Shown one piece after another: positions 36,358 through 45,204 of a stretch of DNA of 64,000 nucleotides (positions within the stretch are counted from its first letter, which is position 1; each line of letters begins with the position of its first letter). The stretch comes from Sphingomonas baiyangensis. GTDB taxonomy: Bacteria > Pseudomonadota > Alphaproteobacteria > Sphingomonadales > Sphingomonadaceae. The notes beneath the pieces are model-generated. The model was given only the letters and a program-made list of their open reading frames with translations, ran no database searches and was not told the DNA's origin. Location: positions 434,001 through 498,000 of the forward strand of contig NZ_SWKR01000002.1 of assembly GCF_005144715.1 (NCBI RefSeq), in the 5' to 3' direction. The position numbers were made by a program, and so were the translations under genes.

Positions 36358-37953
36358 ATGAGCCAATCCGCCTTAATCTATGCCCGCTATTCCACATCGG
36401 AACAACGCGGCTTCTCGATAGAACGTCAGCAAACGCTGGGTGCACAGTTCGCAGTTGAGCAGGGTTGGACAGTCGAGAAGATGATTGCCGACGAAGGCCG
36501 AAGCGCCTTTCACGGCGCGAACAGGTATGAGGGAGCGTCGCTTCACAAATTTGAGATCGAGGCGAGGAACGGGCTTCATGCCAAAAAGGTGTTGGTGGTC
36601 GAGAATATCGACCGGCTCAGCCGTCAGGGAGCTAAGGCGGCCGCGCAGCTCATCTGGGGCCTGAACGAGAACGGCGTTGATGTAGCAACTTACCATGACC
36701 AACACATTTATCGGGCCAATGGGTCGGGTGAGATGCTGGACATTTTCAAGCTGGTTATCCTCGCCCAACAAGCGCACGAGGAAAGCAGCAAAAAGAGCAA
36801 GCGCACCGCAGCGTCATGGCAGAAGCGGTTCGAGAGGATTGCAAACGGCACGCAGACCGCACCAATCCCCAACACCCCGCTTTGGGTAGATCGCGTCCTC
36901 GGCAAGATGGTGCTGAACGAGCACCGCGTCAAAGTGCTCAACGAAATTTACGACCTCTACATCGACGGTGTGGGCATCCATAAAATCGTAACGATTCTCC
37001 ACGACCGCAATGAGCCTAGTTGGACGCCGCCAGAGCAGCGGCGCGGTAACAATGGATGGTTCTACAGCTACATCTATCGGCTGCTCACCAAACGCACGGT
37101 GCTAGGTGAATACGCCACGAACGACGGCAAGATCATCGCGACCGACTTTTGGCCCCAAGCCGTCACGGCGGAAAAGTGGAACCGGGTGCAAGCTGCCCTC
37201 GCCGTGCGGAAAAGCAACCGGAAGAAGGAAACGGGCAGCTACAACCGCAATTTGCTGCAAGGCATAGTCGTCTGCGACCAGTGCGGCGGCGGCGCGCACT
37301 TCAGACACCAGATCGACAAGGGACAGACCTACACCAAAAAGAGCGGCGAGGTGGTGACCTACAAGCGCAACGATCACCGTCGCCTGCGCTGCGACCGAGC
37401 CCGCCGCAAACATGATTGCGACAACGGCACGATCCTCAACTACGATGTGGTTGAGGCAACCGTGTTGGACGAGATGTTGCCGCAGCTTGTGGACCGGCGG
37501 CTTGAGGACACGGGGATTAAGGAAGCCCGCGAACGCATTGCCGAATTGGGAAGGCTCAGAGACGTCAATCAGAGCAAGCTCAACAATCTCATCGAAGCGC
37601 TGGCGGATGGCGGCTCCAAGTCGATCGTGCAGCGCGTCGCGGTGTTGGAGGCTGAGATTGAGGAGTACGCGGGACAAATCGAAGCCGCGCAACAGAATCT
37701 AGCTGTCCAGCTTTCTCGACCCTCGCACTATGACGATACGACCCTGATTGAGTTGGTGAGGGAAGAGATCAACAGTGAACGGGATGAGGTTCGGACCTAC
37801 GCCCGTGGTCGCGCCAACATGGCCCTGCGCCGTCTGATTAAGCGCATTGCGATCAAAGCCGATGGAACATTCAGGATCGAGCCCGACGACTACTCGTGGT
37901 GGTTGTTCGATGAGAAGGGCACGATGCTGGAGGGCGCCTATGTGCCCAGTTGA
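36358..37953 (+). CDS. Large serine recombinase (site-specific integrase)
   Basis: The 531-residue protein has an N-terminal resolvase domain with catalytic Ser12 in YARYSTSEQ and VENIDRLSRQGAKAA, a recombinase domain (about residues 160-290), a zinc-ribbon start VVCDQCGGGAHF with partner cysteines near residues 340-360, and a helical coiled-coil-like region (about 380-450). This is the architecture of integrases that insert elements at att sites. The gene starts 55 bases from the left end, so its promoter must lie in the att arm, in comM, or at the joined right end when circular. It is very likely responsible for the comM insertion. Confidence 0.92.
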   Translation: MSQSALIYARYSTSEQRGFSIERQQTLGAQFAVEQGWTVEKMIADEGRSAFHGANRYEGASLHKFEIEARNGLHAKKVLVVENIDRLSRQGAKAAAQLIWGLNENGVDVATYHDQHIYRANGSGEMLDIFKLVILAQQAHEESSKKSKRTAASWQKRFERIANGTQTAPIPNTPLWVDRVLGKMVLNEHRVKVLNEIYDLYIDGVGIHKIVTILHDRNEPSWTPPEQRRGNNGWFYSYIYRLLTKRTVLGEYATNDGKIIATDFWPQAVTAEKWNRVQAALAVRKSNRKKETGSYNRNLLQGIVVCDQCGGGAHFRHQIDKGQTYTKKSGEVVTYKRNDHRRLRCDRARRKHDCDNGTILNYDVVEATVLDEMLPQLVDRRLEDTGIKEARERIAELGRLRDVNQSKLNNLIEALADGGSKSIVQRVAVLEAEIEEYAGQIEAAQQNLAVQLSRPSHYDDTTLIELVREEINSERDEVRTYARGRANMALRRLIKRIAIKADGTFRIEPDDYSWWLFDEKGTMLEGAYVPS

Positions 37954-38177
37954 TCATCATCATCGGGTCTTGGAGCGCCTGATTCAGGCCAGTTTCACAT
38001 CAACTTTCCCTCTTCAAGCCGGCAGCCTGCCCGCCACCGGTTTACGCGCTTCGGTTGTACAGCCCCTCTCTTGCCCTCCGAGCGTCATAGAGGGTCTATG
38101 CGCGCATCCTGCTACCTGTTTGCACTCATCCTCAAACTAGCCCTCAGAGGGGCGCATTTTCCTCTTAACACCGATGC

Positions 38178-38615
38178 TCAGCATCGATCGGTTACTCTCT
38201 GGGCGCCCAAAAAGCCGACCAGCCTTTTCCTGAGGAGCTCTTCATCAACCGTTTCGCAGTCCCAGATGGTGAAAACTTCCCAGCCATCCTTTTGAAGCGA
38301 AGCGATATGCTGGGCGTCACGTTCGACATTGCGATCGAGCTTGGGCGTCCAATAGTTTGTGTTGGATTTGGGCCGACGAGCGTCTGAGCAGTCAGCGCGA
38401 TCATGCTGATGCCAAAAGCACCCGTGAACGAAGATCACCTTGCGGCGCGCCGTGAACACTAAGTCGGGCTTTCCTGCGAGGCCTTTGACATGCACTGCAT
38501 ACCGATAGCCGAGCCTGTGAAGCATCCGCCGGACGACCAATTCCGGCTTGGTATCCCGCGAACGGATTTTGCTCATGTTGACCGACCGGCGGGTCGCTGA
38601 CAGCTTGTCCACCAT
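38178..38615 (-). CDS. vsr: Very short patch repair endonuclease Vsr
   Basis: ATG 38615 gives 145 residues. Family motifs are intact: RSVNMSKIRSRDTKPELVVR, GLAGKPDLVFTARRKVIFVH and GCFWHQHDRADC. Vsr nicks at T:G mismatches that arise when 5-methylcytosine deaminates. It lies in the same island as a cytosine-5 methyltransferase, the usual association. The start codon overlaps that of the divergent HNH gene within CATG. Confidence 0.92.
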   Translation of the reverse strand: MVDKLSATRRSVNMSKIRSRDTKPELVVRRMLHRLGYRYAVHVKGLAGKPDLVFTARRKVIFVHGCFWHQHDRADCSDARRPKSNTNYWTPKLDRNVERDAQHIASLQKDGWEVFTIWDCETVDEELLRKRLVGFLGAQRVTDRC

Positions 38616-39435
38616 GCCTAAGTCACCAGCCTCCAAGTCTAAGGGTCTCGATCACGTCGCATTGGCGATTCTCGACCTGCTTCGCACTAACCCAGCTGGG
38701 CTCGACATTGAGGAGATCAAGGCCGGTTTGACCTATGGCGGCACCCATACACATGTGGATCGGCGCCTCCGCAGCCTGAGAAAGTATTACGACATACCGG
38801 GTAAACGCCACGGCGGCCGCTTTATCTACATTCTGGGCGAGCAGAAAACGGGGGAGACAGATTCCGGTGCTGTCTCGGGCAAGCTGCGGGCGCAAGTTCT
38901 CGGCCTCGCTAAAGGCCGCTGTCAGATGTGCGGCAAAACGATCGCCGAGGATGGCATCAAGCTACAGGTCGATCACAAGGTGCCGCAGGATTGGGGTGGT
39001 CTGACGGTACTCGAAAACCTGTGGGCCATCTGCCTGGACTGCAATAATGGCAAGCAGGCCCATTTCGCCAGCTATGACCAAGATGAAATGACGGCGTTAC
39101 TGAAAATCGAATCCGTGCACCTTCGCATCGCGACGTTTCTCAAGATGCACATTAACGAGGACGTGGACAGCAATATGATCGAGTTCGTGGCCAACGCTAA
39201 AGAGCGCCAGGAGGACTGGCAAAAGCGGCTGCGAGACCTCCGCTATCCGGTCATCGGGCTCAAAATTTCCACCGGGCGCTACCAGACGCCTCAGGGGTTC
39301 ACGCGAAGTACCTACCGACTCGAGAACTGGCGCGATTTACCCCACGATCATCGGCAGCTGATTCGGGCTTGGGAGAAGAAAGTGAATCGGCCAGCTCTCA
39401 CCGCCAAGCTGGGGCTCAAGAACGTCCAACCCTGA
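38614..39435 (+). CDS. HNH endonuclease of the restriction cluster
   Basis: From ATG 38614 the protein has 273 residues. An N-terminal winged-helix-like part (about 10-75) is followed by an HNH domain: CQMCGKTIAEDG, LQVDHKVPQDWGG and NLWAICLDCNNGKQ, with both CxxC zinc pairs and the His present. A helical C-terminal part follows. The gene converges on the NaeI-like gene, overlapping its 3' end by 20 bases. It may be a second restriction nuclease of the same system or a nicking partner; TTG 38548 is an alternative start. Confidence 0.75.
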   Translation: MPKSPASKSKGLDHVALAILDLLRTNPAGLDIEEIKAGLTYGGTHTHVDRRLRSLRKYYDIPGKRHGGRFIYILGEQKTGETDSGAVSGKLRAQVLGLAKGRCQMCGKTIAEDGIKLQVDHKVPQDWGGLTVLENLWAICLDCNNGKQAHFASYDQDEMTALLKIESVHLRIATFLKMHINEDVDSNMIEFVANAKERQEDWQKRLRDLRYPVIGLKISTGRYQTPQGFTRSTYRLENWRDLPHDHRQLIRAWEKKVNRPALTAKLGLKNVQP

Positions 39436-40312
39436 TTTCAAAGGCTCTGGCAATGTCGTGCTCGGCGTCGTTTGCCGGTGCGTGAGAAATGAATTCGCTT
39501 GGTCCCACCTCGCCCAAGCCCAGCCGATTGATGATCGCAGCGTCGTATTTCCCTGAGAGCAGCAGGATGCCTTCACGGGCCAGCAAATCGCGCGTTCCCC
39601 GTCCACCGTCTGCACGAATGCGCCGCATGAAGTCCTTTTGCCGAGCGGTCGCTTCGATAACGTCTCGCGGGATGGCCCGATCCTGAACCTCGCGGAATAG
39701 AGCCATGACTCGCTCATTGCCGGTCGTCTGAGAGGCTATCGCGACTGCCGAAGCGTGTGGGATCGTGCGCCAGAAATTTGGTTGGAGCGGATGGCCATTG
39801 AGTAACCAGAGAATGTGACTAAAGCCCGCTGCCGACACCGTACGCTTTTGGTCCTGATTGGTGCTCAACGAGAGATAAGCGGGATCGGCTATAAAGAGCC
39901 CGAAATAGCAGCGCGCCCGTTCCTCGTCAGCCGCTAGGAGCAGGCACGGATGGTTGATAACCTCTTTGGGCATCATCCAATTGCCACCGATCGTGAACTT
40001 TACGTCCGCGTCACGCCCAAGGATCAGGAGATCGAGCCGCCCCTTTGGCAACCTGAAGAACGCCCGGATCATGATTTCGACGCGGGTGCCAATGTAGGTT
40101 TTCTCGGTTTTCTCCAGTTCCTCGTAGGACCGTCGCCCCGTGCGAGGCGTCTGGATCACGTCGTCGATCGTCTCGCGGAGTAAACTGGGAATCTCGCGTT
40201 CGATCGACGCCATTCCACCAGCGCGAGAGACTAACTCATTCTTGATCGCGGTAAGCTGGTCGTAATGGGTATGGCCCCGAATGACCTGACTTGATGGCAA
40301 CGAAACGCGCAA
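39416..40312 (-). CDS. NaeI-like type II restriction endonuclease
   Basis: The 298-residue protein aligns by eye with NaeI: TGRRSYEELEKTEKTYIGTR then VEI, LDLLI and ADVKF. The likely metal-binding set is Glu79, Asp94, Asp103 and Lys105. Other matching blocks are NQDQKRTVSAAG, RVMALFREVQ and REGILLLSGKYD from the C-terminal DNA-binding domain. NaeI is a type IIE enzyme recognising GCCGGC and needs two sites; that specificity is inferred for this protein. It lies downstream of its methyltransferase, so the methylase is made first. Confidence 0.85.
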   Translation of the reverse strand: MRVSLPSSQVIRGHTHYDQLTAIKNELVSRAGGMASIEREIPSLLRETIDDVIQTPRTGRRSYEELEKTEKTYIGTRVEIMIRAFFRLPKGRLDLLILGRDADVKFTIGGNWMMPKEVINHPCLLLAADEERARCYFGLFIADPAYLSLSTNQDQKRTVSAAGFSHILWLLNGHPLQPNFWRTIPHASAVAIASQTTGNERVMALFREVQDRAIPRDVIEATARQKDFMRRIRADGGRGTRDLLAREGILLLSGKYDAAIINRLGLGEVGPSEFISHAPANDAEHDIARAFEIRVGRS

Positions 40313-40369
40313 CGAATCTTCCTCCCCGGCGGAGAAGAAGATGGTTCACGCTTGGGATTTTGAAAAGGG

Positions 40370-41329
40370 CTATGCCCTCGCCCGGTTAATGCGTCGTGCC
40401 GACAGCACGTCATTAACCCGCTGCGCCACGGCGCGTGCAACCGGCGGCGGAAACGCATTGCCGACCTGACGATAAGCCGCCGTCTTCCGACCCACGAACT
40501 TCCACTCGTCGGGGAAGCCTTGGAGGCGAGCGACCATAGGAACAGTTAGCCGCGGCATACCCACAAAATCCCGCTCGGGCGCACTATCACCAAGGCTCAA
40601 GCCGTTGACACCAAGCGACGCCCACGCCTGCTTTGCGCGCGTTGGACCGAGATCAGGACCGCCGTGCTTCTTTGACCCACCCACAAGTGTCGGCGCAATC
40701 TCATCGGCGCGCAATTTCCAAGCGGAAGCGCCGCGCCAGCCTTTCTCGGCCATAAGATCGTGAAGCACTTCGCCAACCGAGAGCGGGTTATGAGTGTCCG
40801 GCTCGGGCCAATCGAACAGGTCTGCCTGATCGGATTTGATCGCGACGATGATGACGCGAGGTCGAAGCTGCGGGACACCGAAGTCAGATGCGTTGAGCAG
40901 ACGCCAATCGGTCGTGTAGCCGAGCGCCTTTAGCTGCTTCTTGAGCCCTTCGCGGTAGTCCTGAAACACCGCACTCAAAAATCCACGCACGTTCTCGATC
41001 ATCACAGCTCGTGGACGGATAGCGTCGATTATATCCAGCGCATCCGGAAATAAATTACGTTCATCTCGCGGCCCAAGCTGCTTACCCGCGACTGAAAATG
41101 GCGGGCATGGGAGGCCGCCCGCAACCAAATCAACACCCCGAAAGTCGGCCGCGCGCTCCTTGAAGAGCCGAAGATCCTCCTCGAAAACACTCCACGCCGG
41201 CCGATTTGCGCGCAATGTTTTGCAGCAATCAGGGTCGATTTCCACCAGCCCCTGGTGCTCGAATCCAGCCTGTTCAAGCCCAAGCGCCTGGCCGCCTGCG
41301 CCAGCGCACATTTCCAACGAATTCAACAT
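40370..41329 (-). CDS. DNA cytosine-5 methyltransferase of the NaeI-like system
   Basis: The 319-residue protein has motif I CAGAGGQALGLEQAGF, motif IV GGLPCPPFS with catalytic Cys, motif VI MIENVRGFL, motif VIII VPQLRPRVIIV and motif X YRQVGNAFPPPVA. All m5C methylase motifs are in the usual order. It is 57 bases upstream of the NaeI-like gene in one operon and would protect the host at the endonuclease site. The gene itself contains a GCCGGC (41196-41201), a candidate self-site. Confidence 0.92.
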   Translation of the reverse strand: MLNSLEMCAGAGGQALGLEQAGFEHQGLVEIDPDCCKTLRANRPAWSVFEEDLRLFKERAADFRGVDLVAGGLPCPPFSVAGKQLGPRDERNLFPDALDIIDAIRPRAVMIENVRGFLSAVFQDYREGLKKQLKALGYTTDWRLLNASDFGVPQLRPRVIIVAIKSDQADLFDWPEPDTHNPLSVGEVLHDLMAEKGWRGASAWKLRADEIAPTLVGGSKKHGGPDLGPTRAKQAWASLGVNGLSLGDSAPERDFVGMPRLTVPMVARLQGFPDEWKFVGRKTAAYRQVGNAFPPPVARAVAQRVNDVLSARRINRARA

Positions 41330-41371
41330 GTTCCCCTCGCAGGCTTTCGGCTCCGCCGATCTTAGCTACTC

Positions 41372-41385
41372 GACACGGCCGTGTC
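41372..41385. promoter_or_regulatory. Perfect 14-bp palindrome upstream of methyltransferase
   Basis: GACACGGCCGTGTC stands about 43 bases before the methyltransferase start. No control (C) protein gene is seen, so autoregulation by the methylase or binding by a host factor is possible. Assignment as an operator is an inference from symmetry and position. Confidence 0.4.
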
Positions 41386-41463
41386 ATGCCCCGATTGATT
41401 GTTCCCAGTACGTTCTTGTTGGTGGAAAGCAATCCCAATCACGTACCGCGGCGCGGCGATGAG

Positions 41464-41643
41464 CTAATTTATTGACTCACCTACTATCTCCACAGCGGCT
41501 TGACGGGACGAGAAGGAAACCTGCGGCGGCCAAGGGCGCTTGCTCCTGACCACGATATGCGCTTCCGCCATGTTCAGCGTCAGCAGCAGGCGCAGTGCCC
41601 GATAGTGATGTTCGGTTATGTCGCGGGCATCGTATCGGCGCAT
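41464..41643 (-). CDS. Small hypothetical protein (59 aa)
   Basis: ATG 41643 has GGAGGA eight bases upstream and starts one base after the DUF3768-like stop. The product begins MRRYDARDITEHHYRALRLL and is basic. Strong ribosome site and position as third gene of a small operon support it. No family is recognised. Confidence 0.5.
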   Translation of the reverse strand: MRRYDARDITEHHYRALRLLLTLNMAEAHIVVRSKRPWPPQVSFSSRQAAVEIVGESIN

Positions 41644-41644
41644 G

Positions 41645-41983
41645 TCAGTATTCCTCCGCCAGCATGATCGTCATCACTCGTTTCGTGACGGTCGGGTCTG
41701 TCGGGTCGAAAGCATCCTGACGATCATCATTGCGCGCATGGTAGTCAATCTTCCACACGATCCGATGCCCCTCAACGGTCAGCACGGCGCAATCATGTTC
41801 TCCGTGCGGATCGTTGTCGGGCGTGAATTCGGCGAAATGCCTGACAGCCCGGATCACGGCTTCCTTCGTGACGATCGGCAGAGCAGCAACGCCACGGGAC
41901 AGGTATGTCCAGCCGCCTTCGCCCGTGAAACGGAGGTGGTCATTGAGGCGGGCGATGGTCGCCCGCCTCGTTGCTCCCGGCAT
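41645..41983 (-). CDS. DUF3768-like protein
   Basis: I take ATG 41983, which shares a base with the upstream stop (TGATG); GTG 41986 is an alternative. The 112-residue protein has LNDHLRF, AVRHFAEFTPDNDPHGEHDC, WKIDYHA and a terminal TKRVMTIMLAEEY, the pattern of DUF3768 proteins common on alphaproteobacterial plasmids and islands. No biochemical function is known. Confidence 0.75.
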   Translation of the reverse strand: MPGATRRATIARLNDHLRFTGEGGWTYLSRGVAALPIVTKEAVIRAVRHFAEFTPDNDPHGEHDCAVLTVEGHRIVWKIDYHARNDDRQDAFDPTDPTVTKRVMTIMLAEEY

Positions 41984-42441
41984 CACGCCGCCGCCTTCTT
42001 CACCTTCGGCTTGAAGTTGGCCTTGCGCTCAGCGATGGCCGCCGTGAGCTGCGGGTCCAGCTCCCCGGCGTTGATCGCCTCGATGATCGAGCCGATGATC
42101 TCGGGCACTTCGTTGAGGTTCTGGACCTCCACCGCGTTCATGCCCTTCGCGAATTCGAGCGGCTTGCTGCCGTAGCGAAGCTGGAAGAACATTTTGCCGT
42201 TAGCGTCGGTGAACCAGCCCCTCCGCACGCTGCGCGGCGCGTCCACGCGGACCTTCTCGCCCGCCTCATTGGTGCGCGTCACGCGTCGGGTGGCATTGAA
42301 GGCTGTGCCAGCGATTTCCGCTTCTGCGAGGGCCTTCTGCTCGGCGAGATAGCGCAGCAGCTTCGTGCGGAAGCCATGCTCGGAAGTGGCGGGATTGGCC
42401 GGTGCGGCCGCAGCAAGCTTGAGGGATTTCAGGATCGACAT
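41983..42441 (-). CDS. DUF6641-like protein
   Basis: ATG 42441 with AAGGAG six bases upstream gives 152 residues beginning MSILKSLKLAAAAPANPA. The segment GWFTDANGKMFFQLRYGSKP followed by LEFAKGMNAVEV matches a conserved mobile-element family (DUF6641 by memory). It is the first gene of a three-gene minus operon with DUF3768. Function unknown. Confidence 0.6.
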   Translation of the reverse strand: MSILKSLKLAAAAPANPATSEHGFRTKLLRYLAEQKALAEAEIAGTAFNATRRVTRTNEAGEKVRVDAPRSVRRGWFTDANGKMFFQLRYGSKPLEFAKGMNAVEVQNLNEVPEIIGSIIEAINAGELDPQLTAAIAERKANFKPKVKKAAA

Positions 42442-42566
42442 TCGCATCTCCTTGGCTGTTGAGGACAAGGCGAGCCGTAACGTCATCTATCCTGAGAGCG
42501 ACCGAAGATTGGTCGTAAGATCCAGAAAATAAAAATAATTCTTCAATCGCCTTCGCAGATTCTCGA

Positions 42567-43106
42567 TTAATTTAGCAGTCGATACACTGTCGCTGGGCTG
42601 CAATTTATCTCTCTGGCGATGGCGCGAGGTTTCATGCCCTCTCCATGTAATTTGTGAATTATCGCAGGATCGAACCTTTGCTTTCCGCCCTTATATATAC
42701 CGTGGGATTTGGCCTTCTCGATTCCTTCGCGCTGCCGCTCCTGCCGAATGTCCAGCTCGAACTCCGCTACGGCAGCGAGAATGCCCAACATTAATTTGCC
42801 GTGACTAGTGGTGGTATCGAGACCGCCCTGTTGGAGACAGCGGAAGGCGACGCCCTTGGCGACCAGTGCAGCAACAATGTTGTGTAGGTCGCGCGCCGAT
42901 CTGGCGAAGCGGTCGAGCCGGGTCACGATGAACGTGTCGCCCTCGCGGCAAAAATCCAGCGCAGCCCTGAGCTGGAGCCGATTGGACGCAGCCTTACCAC
43001 TCATCTGCTCCTGGAAAATCTTCTCGACGCGGTGCGCTGCAAGCTGCTCCAACTGCACGTCAAGCGACTGCTGGGTGGTCGAGACGCGCGCATAACCGAC
43101 AAGCAT
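42567..43106 (-). CDS. Small serine recombinase (resolvase/invertase family)
   Basis: The 179-residue protein has catalytic Ser9 in GYARVSTTQQSLDVQLEQL, the Arg motif TRLDRFARSARDLHNI, an E-helix region and a C-terminal helix-turn-helix (MKPRAIAREINCSPATVYRL). This is full length for Tn3-type resolvases and Hin/Gin-type invertases. It is distinct from the large recombinase at the element end and may act at the inverted repeat just upstream of its start. Confidence 0.88.
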   Translation of the reverse strand: MLVGYARVSTTQQSLDVQLEQLAAHRVEKIFQEQMSGKAASNRLQLRAALDFCREGDTFIVTRLDRFARSARDLHNIVAALVAKGVAFRCLQQGGLDTTTSHGKLMLGILAAVAEFELDIRQERQREGIEKAKSHGIYKGGKQRFDPAIIHKLHGEGMKPRAIAREINCSPATVYRLLN

Positions 43107-43164
43107 GACACCTCCTCGAATGGGTTAAGACCCTGCTGCGATTGTGTCTTTTGAAGAGGAGAGC

Positions 43165-43214
43165 AAGCCTGCCGAGACGCCTTTCCGGCTTCGCGAATAT
43201 ATCTCGGCAGGCTT
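43165..43214. repeat. Perfect 13-bp inverted repeat upstream of resolvase
   Basis: Arms 43165-43177 (AAGCCTGCCGAGA) and 43202-43214 are exact reverse complements separated by 24 bases. It lies 59 bases upstream of the resolvase start. It could be a res subsite, an operator, or a hairpin. Confidence 0.5.
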
Positions 43215-43317
43215 TACCCGAATGTGGTCGCCGCGATTATCCTCCGCTTAGAGCGGACCCGTCGCAATCGTTTGTCGGATAGGGAGTTTTAAGCATCCCT
43301 GTCTGATAATCGCCGTC

Positions 43318-43863
43318 ATGTTCCGAACCCGGAAAGAGCGACCAAACCCGTGGACCTTGGACGGTATGCGCTATTATCGGCGTCGTCGTATGCGCCGTAT
43401 CGCCCTTCCCCTCGTCATCCTCGGTAGCGCAGCAGCCATTGGCGGACTTGTTGGGGCTGCGCCCGTCATGCTGGCTAAGCCCGCCTCGGCCATCGAACGC
43501 TACCAAGATTCCCTGACAGGCTGCACGGTCACTGACGGCGACACAATTCGTTGTTCGGGCGAGCGCATCCGGCTCCTTGGAATTGATGCACCAGAGCTGC
43601 CCGGCCATTGCCAGCGTGGGCGCGTATGTGCGCCCGGCGACCCCTACGCTTCTTCACGCAGTCTGGGAGAAGCCTCAGCGGGCGAGCTCTCGATAGATCG
43701 CGTTGGAGAGGATCGCTATGGCCGCACCTTGGCGCGTGTTGCTGGTCCGAAGGGCGACCTGTCCTGCTGGCAGCTCAAACACGGCCAAGCGATCTATGTG
43801 CCCGATTGGGATAACGGGCTTCGTATTGCTCGGACCTGCCCATCTTCGACAATGGGGAACTGA
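43318..43863 (+). CDS. Thermonuclease (SNase-like) family protein, membrane-anchored
   Basis: The 181-residue protein has a basic N-terminus, one membrane or signal segment (about residues 28-52) and the SNase-like core: CTVTDGDTIRCSGERIRLLG then IDAPEL, and a later DRYGRTLARV. The Asp and Arg positions typical of thermonuclease are present. It is coupled to the next gene (the stop overlaps the start at 43863). A possible role is degradation of DNA at or outside the membrane. Confidence 0.75.
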   Translation: MFRTRKERPNPWTLDGMRYYRRRRMRRIALPLVILGSAAAIGGLVGAAPVMLAKPASAIERYQDSLTGCTVTDGDTIRCSGERIRLLGIDAPELPGHCQRGRVCAPGDPYASSRSLGEASAGELSIDRVGEDRYGRTLARVAGPKGDLSCWQLKHGQAIYVPDWDNGLRIARTCPSSTMGN

Positions 43864-44363
43864 TGGTAAGCGCAACCAGTCTGACCGGTGCGGCGGGCGA
43901 GCATTTCGTGATGAGCGAGTTGTTGCGGCGCGGCTTCATCGCGGCTCTGGCTCCCGCTGGCGTCCCCAATTGCGATATTGTGGTCACGGACGACATAGGC
44001 GAACGGCTCTGCGCGGTTCAGGTCAAAACGCGGATCGGCAAGGGCGCTGACCGTGGCTGGCACATGGGCAAGAAGCACGAGGGGCTGATGTCGCCGACGC
44101 TGTTCTATTGCTTCGTGGATTTCGCGATGGGCACGGGATCGCCGCCCTTCACCTATGTGGTTCCGTCTGGTGTTGTGGCTCAGACCCTCGCCGAGTGCCA
44201 TCAGGCATGGCTCAATCAGCCGGGAGCGAAGGGGCAAGCACGCAATGACAGCGACTTTCGACGCTTTCTTCCCAGCTATGCGAATCTCCAAATGGGGAAG
44301 TTCGAGGACGGGTGGCTAGAGCCTTGTCGTGAGGCTTGGCACCTATTGGAGCAGCCCTCCTAA
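43863..44363 (+). CDS. PD-(D/E)XK-like nuclease-fold protein
   Basis: The 166-residue protein begins with LTGAAGEHFVMSELLRRGFI, followed by PNCDIVVTD and LCAVQVKTR, matching the E-x(n)-D-x(n)-QxK pattern of small PD-(D/E)XK proteins. It lies directly after the thermonuclease-like gene. It may be a nuclease or an inactive fold relative; nothing more can be read. Confidence 0.6.
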   Translation: MVSATSLTGAAGEHFVMSELLRRGFIAALAPAGVPNCDIVVTDDIGERLCAVQVKTRIGKGADRGWHMGKKHEGLMSPTLFYCFVDFAMGTGSPPFTYVVPSGVVAQTLAECHQAWLNQPGAKGQARNDSDFRRFLPSYANLQMGKFEDGWLEPCREAWHLLEQPS

Positions 44364-44575
44364 CAACGCGCTGAGCGCATGGGATCAAGCGGGATGAGGA
44401 CGAAACGCTGGCGCGTTTGTCCTGCTTCGGCGTGATTGGACTCGTGCTGCGGTGCAGTCGCTCCTCGCCCGGCCAATCACTTGAAGCGATTACTTCGTGG
44501 TCGAGTCAGAAGAACAGCTAGTTCGCAAGAGCCGTCGAACCACCTATCCCTCATTCCAGGCAGGGGAGATACACA

Positions 44576-44651
44576 CTTCCCCCTGATACCAGAACCATCG
44601 AACGACAGGGCGAAAATCGCTTTCGTTCTCAATTCCAGTATCAGGGGGAAG
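44576..44651. repeat. Perfect 14-bp inverted repeat
   Basis: CTTCCCCCTGATAC at 44576-44589 is the exact reverse complement of 44638-44651, separated by 48 bases. A related ATTCCAG/TACACACTTC context recurs around 44553-44577 and 44664-44690. The repeat could fold in RNA or bind a protein. Confidence 0.55.
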
Positions 44652-45167
44652 CTGTGAGTAGGTATTCCAGTATAGGGTTCTACACACTTCGTATCTAACG
44701 CCCTTATCAGGGGCAGCGGGGTTTAGCCGATCGCTCTTCGGTTAGGCTTCTGGTTCCTCGGAACCACATGCGGACACGGGCGAACCATACGATCAGCGTC
44801 GCCGCGTGCTAGGTGTTGACGGTCATCACGCCAGAGCACCTCCTTCACCACTACCGGGGGACCCGCTTGCTCGTTGTCCATTTGGACCGGAGGATTTAAC
44901 CTCCTGAGCAACTTAACGGCGGTTTTCAATCCTGCTCTCGTGCCCGTCGTGGCCTGCATTGTTTAACGTGGTGCCATGCGGTTGTCCGGTATGGGATCGC
45001 AATTCTCTTCCACGGCGCGACCAAGAGCCCTTGTGGGTTTGGCTTCCGGCAGCTCATCCATCCTCGCTTACGCAACAAGGGTCAGGGATCATTGGGGCCG
45101 GTATGGTCTATGGGGGTTTTGTTGAAGCCAGTTGGGGTCAAAGAGGACGGCCGGGCTTCCAAAGAAT

Positions 45168-45204
45168 GACCCGATGATGCGGGGTGCAAGCGCATCATCG
45201 GGTC
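45168..45204 (+). repeat. Strong hairpin, 14-bp stem, 9-base loop
   Basis: GACCCGATGATGCG (45168-45181) and its exact complement (45191-45204) flank the loop GGGTGCAAG. No T run follows, so it is not a standard intrinsic terminator. Stable in RNA. Confidence 0.6.

Noticed and set aside
36303-36359. ATG-started comM C-terminal ORF as a stand-alone gene
   Set aside because: The first residues are encoded by the element arm and bear no relation to ComM; better explained as the 3' part of an interrupted gene.
44723-44959. 78-codon minus-strand ORF in the dyad-rich region
   Set aside because: No ribosome site and it crosses several hairpins; no homologous family recalled. Could be revisited if conserved.
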